This document shows, in pieces, positions 24,055 to 32,928 of a DNA stretch of 55,174 nt. A program made the position numbers and the translations under genes. Source of the stretch: Amylostereum areolatum (Eukaryota; Basidiomycota; Agaricomycetes; Russulales; Stereaceae); contig SAXG01000143.1 of the NCBI GenBank assembly GCA_012932865.1, positions 1 through 55,174 on the forward strand, given 5' to 3'. Every line of letters begins with the position of its first letter. Within the stretch, counting starts at the first letter, position 1. The notes beneath the pieces were generated by a model. The model did no database searches. It was given only the letters and a program-made list of their open reading frames with translations, and was not told where the DNA came from.

Positions 24055-25173
24055 ATGCGGTTCTCAGTTTCAGTCCTTCCTATCGCCCTCTTCCTCCTCA
24101 ACGGCGTAGCAGCTGTTCCCCAGGCCGAAACTTCCCCCGCCTCCTCGACTGTTGTTACGACCACCGTCGCACCCTCTGCAACAGAGACCACCACGGCGAC
24201 GACGTCTGCATCGACCACGGTAGTCACCACCACGGCCACCAGCTCGTCGCCCTCGTCCTCCATTGTAGACGTCACGTCCACCATCGTGTCGAGCTCGACG
24301 GTTGGATCCAGTTCCACGCTCGTTATGAGTTCGACGGTCGCGCCAAACAGCACAGTCATCTCGTCCACAGCCACACCCAGCAGCACTGTCGTTACATCGA
24401 CGGTCACTTTCAATGTCACCTCCTCCATCCCTACCTCGACCGCTACCAATTCGTCCAGTACCCAGACGGCGACAGCGTCGGCATCCTCGTCTGCGTCTTC
24501 CAATAGCTCCGCCGTGGTGAGCTCCACGACCGTCCCTGTCAGCTCGACTGTCGTCGTCACATCCTCGGTGCTGCCCAACGCGACATCGGTCATAACTTCT
24601 AAGGCGCAAGGGAGCAGCTCCGTTGTGCAGACGACAGTTCCGCGGACAAAGACCACAGTTGCTTCCCACCTCCCCAGCACTACGATCGTACATCCCGTTA
24701 CTACCACGAACAGTGCCGGGGTCACGGTCCCCATCCCCACCTCCTCGAGTTGCCCCACGGGAAGCTGCCCGGCCTGCCCCTCCTCCACCCCTACTTCCAC
24801 CCCTGGTATTACTGCTCCAGTGACCTATTCCAACGTGTACGACTCCTCGAGCGGCTCGCTCGACAGCGTCGCCTGCTCCAACGGCGTGAACGGGCTCGAC
24901 TCGCGCTTCGCGACGTTCAAGGACATCCCGTCATACCCTTACATCGGTGGCGCGTTCTCCGTGACGTGGAACTCGACCAACTGCGGTTCGTGCTGGAAGC
25001 TCACCTACCCGGAGACGGGAGTGTCGGTCAATGTGACCATCATCGATGCGGCTGCGCAGGGATTCAACGTCGCCCAGCAGGCGCTCGACAAGCTCACGGG
25101 CGGACAGGCGGTCGAGCTGGGCAAGGCTTCTGTGGAGGCGCTCCCGATGCCCCCTTCCGCGTGTGGGTTGTAG
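24055..25173 (+). CDS. Secreted Ser/Thr-rich protein with C-terminal cerato-platanin domain
   Basis: A single-exon frame of 372 residues. Residues 1-20 are a signal peptide (MRFSVSVLPIALFLLNGVAA). Residues of about 24-235 are a mucin-like stalk of Ser, Thr and Val with many N-x-S/T sites. A short Cys cluster (SSCPTGSCPACPSS) precedes the last 115 or so residues, which are a cerato-platanin domain: VTYSNVYDSSSGSL, VACSNGVNGL, then TNCGSCWKLTY, then VTIIDAAAQGFNVAQQALD and a final ACGL. The four domain cysteines expected for two disulfides are present. Cerato-platanins are small secreted fungal proteins that bind chitin oligomers, loosen surfaces and can be perceived by plants. Most are about 130-150 residues with no stalk, so this one may be anchored in the wall through O-glycans. 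No GPI-type tail is seen. Confidence 0.9.
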   Translation: MRFSVSVLPIALFLLNGVAAVPQAETSPASSTVVTTTVAPSATETTTATTSASTTVVTTTATSSSPSSSIVDVTSTIVSSSTVGSSSTLVMSSTVAPNSTVISSTATPSSTVVTSTVTFNVTSSIPTSTATNSSSTQTATASASSSASSNSSAVVSSTTVPVSSTVVVTSSVLPNATSVITSKAQGSSSVVQTTVPRTKTTVASHLPSTTIVHPVTTTNSAGVTVPIPTSSSCPTGSCPACPSSTPTSTPGITAPVTYSNVYDSSSGSLDSVACSNGVNGLDSRFATFKDIPSYPYIGGAFSVTWNSTNCGSCWKLTYPETGVSVNVTIIDAAAQGFNVAQQALDKLTGGQAVELGKASVEALPMPPSACGL

Positions 25174-25536
25174 GCGGGAATCTGTGTGCAGATATTCATG
25201 GAACGGCCCTCTAGTTATTACTTTCTGACAGATTCGGTTTCGTGTGGGACAATGGACTATGCACGCGAACATTTTGGACCATGCACTATTCATTTTATAT
25301 TTCATCTACGACGCTTGTGTATACGTTAGTTCGATGTATCAGAGTCCCTAGCGTTTACATGCCGCCTCGCGACGATACAAAATGATTAATTTAGATTGGT
25401 GACATCCTGACCAGAGCTGCCTGCCACAAACGCCAAAGACATGTACAGTTCAATCGAGCAAAATAACAAATAACATATCCATGTAACATGGGCAAGTAAA
25501 ATAGGAGCCAAGCAACCACGAGCCCAGACGAACAAC
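25174..25536. other. Convergent 3' intergenic region
   Basis: 363 bp, A/T-richer than the genes, between the cerato-platanin and acid phosphatase stops. It should hold both 3' UTRs. Nothing else was seen. Confidence 0.5.
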
Positions 25537-27425
25537 TCATTCGAAACATTTCTCAAAATCTCCCTCGCCGTTGTTTCTGGCGTACGCCTGACTGTGTGCA
25601 AAGTCCTGGAGAGCACAGAACCCGTTGACCCCGCCACAAAACTCCAGAGGCTGGACAGCGTCGTTCACGAGGACGCGCACAAAGGTCCCAGCAGACAAGC
25701 CCTGCGTTTTCGTCGTACATTCGACCTTTTCTACCGTCATCCGCGCGCTAAACGGGACGAGGTTGGAATTGATCCATGTCCGGTCCGAGCTCGGCAGCGT
25801 AGGGTCAAGCGTCTGGTTGGGAAGGAAGGTCTGCTTGAAGAGGCCCATGGTAGAATAGATGGCCACCATTTGGTTGTCGTGCGAGAAATCCGCGTAGAAG
25901 GTGCGATTGAGAGGGAACGTAACGGGAGAGGCGTCGAGCGTGCGGTTCGTCTGTGTCTCGTCCTGTACAGCCTTACCCGTGAGACGTGCGAGGAGTTCGT
26001 TCACATAGCCGACGCCTTGAACGGGGCCCAGCGCGTTGCCGTACCTATATGATTTAGGCTGAGTAACGTTCGGTAGTGAGAGAATGACAAAACCGCACCC
26101 AGTCCCGTAGTATTTGTCGACGTCATTATAGTACTCGTAACTCTTGAATTCTTCGTGAGTGAACAGATCGCAGAAGGGACTGGGAGCCTCAGTGACGATG
26201 GCATGGAAGGGGCACATATTCATGATGTTGACCACATCGTCGTCTGTCAGGTTTGCACCAGGTGCATCGGCGTTCAGGCGTGCAGTGATGTTCGGCGCAA
26301 AGACTGCGATCCACTCCTCGCTTTGAGCGTCCCCGTCTTCAGCGCTTGGGCACATGCTGTCGTCCAGAGTAACATTGCCCTATGTGTTGCACGTATATCA
26401 GCCCCAGCTAGATAGCAAAGGCCTATCGGGACCTACAGTTTCAGGTATGATCAAATCGATTTTGGGAATTGACTTGTTCTGGCTGGCCTCGGCGAAGCCT
26501 GGTAAGGTTGTCGGACGGTCAGCGACTTGGTGAGTTCCTCAGCGGAGACTGGGGGTCTACTTACCAACTGTCCAATTCGACGCGGTATCGACGACGCGCT
26601 GCGAGTCGGCAGCACGCACGAAAGGGGGGTTGGTCTCGCTGACCAGGCCCGCATACCTACGGAATAACTCTCCACCGGTGGCAGACGACCTGTTGGAGTC
26701 CGAATGAGTGGACGTATCGTTAAGAATAAGGGAGCTTACTGAGATGCTCCGAAAGGTAGCAGATTGTCGACGCCGAAGTTGTAAACGAAAGTCTTGAGGA
26801 AATCGAGTTTCGAGTCCTTGAACTCGATCGCAGATTGTAGCTTCACCACGGACGCAGAGTATCGTTTCCCCGATCCTGATGTGGGCCATCGTGCACCGTG
26901 TCTCTGAATCTGAGGAGGTCTCAATCGATGTACCAGAATGGATGCGGTGAAGGACCCACCAAGTTGACCTGGGATAGTAAGTCAGACAGGTGTACAGTTG
27001 TCACTTTAGACACGAGGAAGGCTAACCTGAGTGACACTGCATCCCGCCGGAGGTGCTACATACTCCTCGACAGGTATGAAGGGCTGATACTGTGCCCATG
27101 ACCTCATCTGGGATGCAGAAACACCAATGTCTGGCCCGTGCTGCGCCCAGAATCTTATCTGGGATGTGGAAAGTTCACCGATGTCAGGCCTATCATGTAT
27201 CGGCGTAGCATTCGCCTTGGACCATAGAAGGGCGGTGCAAAGGGACACGCCGAAAAACCACATGCTGAGGAAGAGAACGACGCTGAGGAAGAGGACAGGG
27301 AGGAAATGGGTGCTTGTGCTTGAATTTGTCAAGCGTGCTGTTCGCAGAGATTTATAGGGCAACCGTATGTCAGGAACCGAGACAGTGCGCTTCTTCAACG
27401 ATTCAACCGAGGCGTGATCCTGCAT
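25537..27425 (-). CDS. Histidine acid phosphatase / phytase-like, with N-terminal membrane anchor
   Basis: The preferred start is ATG at 27425-27423 (MQDHASVESLKKR). Exon 1 is 27027-27425, exon 2 a nine-base microexon at 26960-26968 (Val-Asn-Leu), and exon 3 starts at 26909; more exons follow. The splice gives CSVTQVNLIQRHGARWPTSG, containing the catalytic RHGxRxP motif. The C-terminal half has the FSHDNQMVAIYSTMGLF motif with the HD proton donor, several N-glycosylation sites, and Cys pairs near the end. These enzymes hydrolyse phosphate monoesters, often phytate, in an acidic exterior. Unlike usual secreted phytases, a strong hydrophobic segment (LPVLFLSVVLFLSMWFFGV) lies about 40 residues in, predicting a type II anchor. 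A duplicated WAQ-containing unit follows it. Confidence 0.86.
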
Positions 27426-27754
27426 GGATAAAATTTGAATAGGGAACAATTGGACACTCGACGGTTGTGCAGCTTCGGACCGACTTGCGATTAGTTTCCA
27501 GCCAGGCTTAGCCAGCTGGGACCGCAGCGAGAGTGAGGTATATCGACCAGTGTTTGGAAGAAGGTAGGATGCTGTGCGGAACACATAGCACGGACCCCCC
27601 ATACTTGGTAACCTCTGTCGGCGTGCGTTCCAAGCATGCAATCCGCGACCCACGTTCATCACTTCACCGACTGCCAGGGGCAACCGTGCCTAGTCACTGA
27701 TCGCAGGACAAACCAATTATGACCGTATCAGTACTTGCCAAGTGAGATATATAA
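27426..27754. other. Upstream region of the acid phosphatase and tRNA genes
   Basis: 329 bp. The phosphatase frame stays open upstream to 27683 but the extra residues have no family resemblance and lack a better ATG context. ATATATAAGG just before the tRNA may be a Pol III TATA-like element. Confidence 0.45.
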
Positions 27755-27836
27755 GGCGCTATAGCCAAGTGGTTACGGCGACAGATTAGAAATCTGTTTC
27801 CCTTTGGGAGCGCAGGTTCGAGTCCTGCTGGCGTCG
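27755..27836 (+). tRNA. tRNA-Ser(AGA)
   Basis: An 82-nt cloverleaf is visible. The acceptor GGCGCTA pairs with TGGCGTC with two G-T wobbles and discriminator G. The D-arm is GCC...GGC. The anticodon stem-loop ACAGATTAGAAATCTGT presents AGA. A long variable arm TCCCTTTGGGA identifies a class II (Ser) tRNA. The T-arm is GCAGGTTCGAGTCCTGC. There is no intron. A TTTT follows at about 27843 as terminator. Layout matches yeast tRNA-Ser(AGA) closely. Confidence 0.96.
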
Positions 27837-27889
27837 AAAAGATTTTAGTACGGTTTGCTTACATTGGTCACGTGATGGTTGATCTCCCG

Positions 27890-28323
27890 CAGTGTTGTCA
27901 TTGACGCTTGACGGCCGTCAATAGCGTCAACGGTCAAGTCAATCAACTGTTGTTAGAGGGGGTTTGTCAACCGGTTGACGACGTCAAGTACCACGTGACT
28001 TTCCCACCATGTCTCTCAAGTGCCGTCGTCCACGTCCAGCTCAGCATCTATACACCATCCTAAATTAGTTTTATTTGACTCTGGTATCAACCAGATACCG
28101 CAATTTTGTGCATGCGGTCTCGATGGTGCTAGGAGCAAACAAATGTTTGCCTCATGCTCTTCGCGGTATCGCACAAATTTGGCTTATGTAAAATGTATAC
28201 CTAGTATGGCAATATCCGGTTCCCACCCCTCGCCTTTGACCGCGTCAAGTCAACCGTTGATGACGTCAGCCGTTGACTTGACGGCTTGATTGACCCGCCT
28301 GGACCCCGTCAATGACAACACTG
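27890..28323. mobile_element. Non-autonomous hAT-type transposon (MITE), 434 bp
   Basis: The element starts CAGTGTTGTCATTGACG and ends with its exact reverse complement (17-bp terminal inverted repeat). It is flanked by a perfect 8-bp duplication, ATCTCCCG, at 27882-27889 and 28324-28331. Eight-bp duplications with CAGTG-type ends are diagnostic of the hAT superfamily. Both ends are packed with GTCAA/TTGAC pentamers, 16 in total, likely transposase sites. There is no transposase-sized frame inside. It sits between the tRNA gene and the MIS12 promoter. The intact duplication suggests a fairly recent insertion. Confidence 0.92.
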
Positions 28324-28457
28324 ATCTCCCGAGTCCCCGTCGCGTCGCGTAAGTGTACTGTGTAACGGCGTTGAACTTGGAGACTTTTGAATCTTTGATT
28401 CTTGAACTTCACTCGAAGCGAGGACAACCTCCACTGATCAGCGCCTCCTATTCCTCA

Positions 28458-28508
28458 GTGAGTGTCTACAGCATTGGGTGAATATGCAACCCTGATTATC
28501 TTCTCTAG
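28458..28508 (+). other. Probable 5' UTR intron of MIS12
   Basis: GTGAGT at 28458 and TCTCTAG ending at 28508 bound a 51-nt intron with a CCCTGATTA branch-like site. It ends one base before the MIS12 ATG. Confidence 0.55.
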
Positions 28509-28509
28509 C

Positions 28510-29397
28510 ATGTCGGTCGCGCCAGGCGATGGCGGTCCTCCTCCACCCGTACCCAACATCCTCTTGCTGGAACTGCTCTCATTCTCGCCACATTTCCTCC
28601 TCGATCAGATCATCAACATTGCTAATGACAGCGTCGGTAACGCTTTTGAGGCTATGGAGAAGATGCTTATCCGCTGGGCCGATAGTCGCACAGACGGCGA
28701 TTGGGACAGTACTCAAGAAATAGAACAAGGCCTCGTTGCTTTCCAAACGTTGCTCGAGTTTCACACCGACGTTGCCTTCGATTTCTTCGAGACGTGGTCA
28801 CTCCGGAACGTTTTTGCAATACCTGCCCATCTGCACATCGTCACACCCCATCACAAAGGCTTGAATCTCCATTCTCCGGCTGGAAGAGAGGCGGAACTGC
28901 TGGCCGAAGTCGAAGAATTGCGTAGAAAGATCGACAACGTACGCCTTGGGACTGTTCTCAAAGTTCAACTTCCTGATGCATATACTGTACAGCAACGTCG
29001 ATTGAAGCGTTTGTATACGCGTGCTGCGAGCAAGTCTGCTTTACAAGCTGCACATGCCCGACGACGACTGGAACGGCTGTCGTTCCTCCAGACAGCGGGC
29101 GGGGATACTCTGGTATCCCTTCCGGCGGGCGTTGTTTCCCTCTACAACACTGCGTCATCTCTGCCCCCTCTGGACGTATCACAAGCTGAAACGCCGCTCC
29201 CCGATCCGGGCAAGCGGCAGTGGGAGACTGGCAAGGCGGGGTACGTGAACTGGGCCATTTCACAGCTCATCACCAAATCGAAGAAGATGGATGCGGAGAA
29301 CAGCGAGGATGGTGGTGGTGGGTCAGGTGGAAGAATAAAGGATGTCGAAGGCAACCCGGACATGATCGAGGCAGCCCTCCAAGCTTCGAGGCACTGA
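28510..29397 (+). CDS. MIS12: Mis12/Mtw1-family kinetochore protein
   Basis: An intronless coding frame of 295 residues starts with MSVAPGDGGPPPP. The N-terminal segment LLELLSFSPHFLLDQIINIA, followed by NDSVGNAFEAMEKMLIRW, matches the conserved head of Mis12/Mtw1 proteins. A coiled-coil follows (EAELLAEVEELRRKIDNVRL and ALQAAHARRRLERLSFLQ). The tail is Gly/Ser-rich. Mis12 is a core subunit of the MIND/Mis12 complex that links inner centromere proteins to the Ndc80 microtubule-binding complex. A leader intron probably ends at 28508. The upstream flank was invaded by the hAT element, whose right end is 187 bp from the ATG. The choice of 28510 over an upstream non-ATG codon is based on the first ATG. 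Confidence 0.86.
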   Translation: MSVAPGDGGPPPPVPNILLLELLSFSPHFLLDQIINIANDSVGNAFEAMEKMLIRWADSRTDGDWDSTQEIEQGLVAFQTLLEFHTDVAFDFFETWSLRNVFAIPAHLHIVTPHHKGLNLHSPAGREAELLAEVEELRRKIDNVRLGTVLKVQLPDAYTVQQRRLKRLYTRAASKSALQAAHARRRLERLSFLQTAGGDTLVSLPAGVVSLYNTASSLPPLDVSQAETPLPDPGKRQWETGKAGYVNWAISQLITKSKKMDAENSEDGGGGSGGRIKDVEGNPDMIEAALQASRH

Positions 29398-29669
29398 AGG
29401 TCTGGGGTGAGATTTGCGATGGGGGACTATACATCTATGTCGTGCATTTATATATTACTATACCCTGATACACTTGTATTCATTCCTGTATCCGTTCCTC
29501 GACTTGTATTTTTCTACGCGGGTTTTGTACGATCAGTACATACTTGTCATAAGTGGACTTAGAATCGGCCGCCGCCGCCTGTCGCGTAATCGAGCGCGGC
29601 CGAGTGCCAACTGCTTGACTTCCAGCCTCCTTGTCATTGACCGTCTCTCAGGCTCAGAAGGAGTCCCTC

Positions 29670-31521
29670 ATGCCCGAACATATCCAAGAATACATCGAAC
29701 GCGTAGAGGACTATGTGTACACCTCCGTGACCTCTGCTTATGCAGAGGTGCCCGCCATGAAGGATGCCATCCACCGTCTCTGGGCAGATGTTGCGCGATT
29801 CGGCCCAAACATGCCAGAAATACACATCCCAGGTCTCGGCGACTTCGAAGTACCGCCCGCACCCCCGCCCCCACCACCTCCCAAGACTTTCCTAGACAAA
29901 TCCGTGGAGTGGGTCGAGGATCATCCTTGGACGGCGGCGGCTGGTGCTGGGGTGTTGGGCGCAGGCTTGCTCATTGGATACAGCACCCTCAGCGCAAGAG
30001 GGCGAACTAAGCTCCGGAAGCACAAGGGTGCTGGCTCTCATGAACGGAGACAGGTTGTTGGTAAGCTGCGCCTTTCCGTCAACTTACTCGTATGCTAAAC
30101 CTGTCGCAGTGGTTCTGGGAGGTGATATACCTTTGGCACAGGCATTGATCCTTGATCTGGAGAAGAAGGGCTTCATTGTCGTCGTCAGTGTGGCGACACA
30201 CGAGGCAGCCAAGGACCTCGAGCATAGAGGTAATGGATACGTGCGCGCACTTGTCCTCGATCCTACAGATGTACGCATCCACGCATTTCTCACTTGAAAT
30301 ATCCTCCTGACCTCGTGTATCCAGCCTGAAACTATCTCCGTCTTCTTGCGCTCCATGGCATCTTCCCTATCCAAGCGTTTCCCCATCAATGCAGCGGGCG
30401 ACCCGCATGCGTCCCCCGCCTCGCTGCCTTACATCCATTCCGTCGTATCACTCCTCGGTCTTTCTTCCCCACTCTCTCCCTCCCCTGCACCTCTGGAACA
30501 CCTTGACCTCTACAATGAGTACATGCCCTATCTCACCGCGACCCATATCACACCCCTTCAAGTTATCCAAGCGCTGCTCCCTCTCATGCGTACATCCCCA
30601 GCTCGTGCACAGGACGCGGCGTCGAACGGCAAGAGCAAGAAGAGTATCGTTGTTTGCGTGCCTGCTGCTGACGCACGCGTTGGCCTGCCCTTTGCCTCGG
30701 CGTCCGCGATGAGCGCGGCCGCGACCGCACGTGGTGTAGAGGTTCTTCGTCGCGAGATACGCATGGCGGCGTCCACCGGAGACTTGCCCTCCATGGCCGA
30801 CATCAACGTTATCGTAACAGACGTGGGTGCCATTGAGTCCCCGATAACGAACCATCGGCGAGCAATTGGGTACGACGCACACCAGAACATGGAGGCGTGG
30901 ACACCGTCGGAACGCATGGCTTACGGACCCGCGTATGCGTCCATCGTCGAAGGCCCTGATCCTGTTGCACGTCGCAAGCCAGCGAGCGTCCATGTCTTCG
31001 TTGACGGCTTGGTGGATATTGTCCTGCATGGACACAGGCGTAGGGTTTCCGTCTTTGGTATCCCGCTTCCGCTGGGCCTTTTGATTCAATGGGTATCAGG
31101 AGGCAGATACGCGGTTGGAGCAGGAGGTAAGGGAACGATGCTTGCTTGTTCAAAGCTGTCTGCTGACTGGTCTACTGTAGCCACAACGTACTCTCTCGCA
31201 TCTTACCTTCCGAGAGCAACTTTGGATGCGATATTGAATCTCCCGTATCTGCTCCTGTCCATCCGCAATACCTTGTTGCCCATCCCTCCTCGAGTAATCT
31301 CGTCAGGTCCTCGGTCGATGCCCACAGCTTCCCCAGCGGCTCCGGTCACTCACGGCCCCGCTTCTACCACTGCTCAGGACTCCCCCCCGACATCGGACCA
31401 GGACCACGATTCAGAGAACGGGTCTGAGGCGGATGTGGAGAGTAACGGGGGTGATGGTGTAGGCGTAGGCGAAAGCTGGGTCAGTTTGAAGGACAAGCCG
31501 AACCCATGGGAAGCCCGGTGA
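29670..31521 (+). CDS. DUF1776 family protein (SDR-like, fungal)
   Basis: The start is ATG at 29670 (MPEHIQEYIERVEDYVYTSV). An N-terminal helical region and a proline run (PPAPPPPPPP) lead to a hydrophobic segment AAAGAGVLGAGLLIGY, a likely membrane anchor. After an intron, VVLGGDIPLAQALILDLEKK resembles the first beta-alpha-beta of an SDR fold. Further on are HITPLQVIQALLPLM, KSIVVCVPAADARVGLPFAS and the ISVFLRS segment. The tail is acidic and ends ESWVSLKDKPNPWEAR. This order fits the fungal DUF1776 family (yeast YNL181W/Pbr1-like, from memory), which lacks a proven activity. Introns lie near 30060-30108, 30270-30325 and 31125-31180. The classic SDR YxxxK is not obvious. Confidence 0.78.
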
Positions 31522-31795
31522 GGGGAATGCCGTTAGGCGGTGCCATGTCTCTGGTTCGTGAATGGATATAAGGTTGTGGTTTGTATTACTCCAGCTCATT
31601 TCGTATGTGTATTTAGTTTTGTACTGCTAGCTGCCATGGAAAGCACATATCTTCTCCATTGTATGCCAGGTGGTGAAGTGTGGCATGCCGCTAAATTGGC
31701 GCTGGGCGAACGATCAGATATAACCCTAGCATAGGGTATCCTGATCACTCGGGCCATCCACCTTGCTGAGTCGACGACCGATTTTACAGTCCATC

Positions 31796-32445
31796 ATGGG
31801 TACCCAGTCCCCTTTTCATGACATTTCACGTCCTCATGATGTTCAGGAATCGCTATCTGGCTCGTCCCCACCCCATCTGAAACTGCGCAGATCAAGAAGC
31901 TCATGTCCATACACCCCACACCCGCATCCTCTCCCGCATCCTACCCCTCGTTCCACCCCCACATCACGCTCGCATCCATTCCGGGAGAACCAGACGCGCA
32001 GACAATCCGTATGCTGCGCGAGAGTGTACCCCAAGGACAAAAGGCCCTTTCCGCACGTTTCACCGCCGTGCGCGCGGGCGACCACTTCTTCCGTTCCGTC
32101 TACGCGGCCATAGCCCCGACCGACGCCCTCGCACAGCTGCACGCGCACATCCACAAAGCCCTCGCGCGCGATCCCAACACGCCAGCGTACCCGCACATGT
32201 CGATATACTACATTGATGACGAGGACAAGGACAGACGTACGGAGGCTTTGCAAGAGATGTTGCGGAGGGGAATGGTCGTGAATGCGAAGGACGGTAAGGT
32301 TATATTGGATTGTGGGGTTGGATCGGAGTCGGGGGCGAAGAGCAGGCTGGACGGATTCGTAGGGTCTGAGATATGGATCGCGGATTGCAACGGCCCTCTG
32401 GACAGGTGGGAAGTCGTGGACAAGATTGTGCTCGAGACGGCGTGA
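31796..32445 (+). CDS. 2',3'-cyclic-nucleotide phosphodiesterase (2H family, CPDase)
   Basis: Exon 1 is only four bases (ATGG, 31796-31799). The intron 31800-31846 is followed by one long exon, giving MGIAIWLVPTPSETAQIKKL and 200 residues in total. Two H-x-T/S motifs, HPHITLASIPG and YPHMSIYY, are the catalytic pair of the 2H phosphoesterase superfamily. The length and the GIxxWLVP start match fungal/plant cyclic phosphodiesterases such as yeast Cpd1. These open ADP-ribose 1''-2'' cyclic phosphate, a by-product of tRNA splicing. It is probably cytosolic. Confidence 0.88.
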
Positions 32446-32928
32446 ACCAGGATACTTATTCCAAAGATCTCGCCGTTCGCGAATCGCGAATTTGTTCCCT
32501 CCAACCTTTAATTTACCTCTGAGAATGCGATGTATTATGGTATGCACACAAAAGAGATTAGGATGTATATAAGTAGAAGACGATATATGTACGACGGATG
32601 AGATGTAATGGGCGGCAGGGATCCCAACGCCGGGCGAAGGAGGGAATGAACGTTAATGAACGGTAGTGGTATGACAATGTAGAACAACAATGACTAGCGT
32701 AGGGATACAGTGGAGGAGGAAGAAACAAGAGCGAACCAAGCAGATACACTGATGGAGAAAGAGCGTGGAGATACAGTGACGAACCTATGTGTTGAGAGAA
32801 TTTGGATGATGAGAGCGAGGTGACGGAGCGCAAAACGAAAGGGAGACCAGTAACAACAGCCCATTAAACAACAACGTTGGGGCGCAGACCTGTTCGTGAT
32901 CGGCAGGGAGGGCTGAGGGGCTGAGTCT
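32446..32928. other. Convergent 3' intergenic region
   Basis: 483 bp between the CPDase stop and the arrestin-like stop. No conserved frame or repeat was seen. Confidence 0.5.

Noticed and set aside
23937..24800. 287-codon minus-strand frame opposite the cerato-platanin stalk
   Set aside because: It is a mirror of the repetitive Ser/Thr/Val codons; composition is pure low-complexity Val/Thr/Glu and the sense strand has a signal peptide and a known domain.
27841..28340. GTCAA-rich region as a CRISPR-like or satellite array
   Set aside because: The pentamers are in both orientations with irregular spacing and are enclosed by a terminal inverted repeat and target duplication, so they belong to the hAT element.
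30448..31089. 213-codon minus-strand frame opposite the DUF1776 gene
   Set aside because: Shadow of the long sense exon; no recognisable motif.
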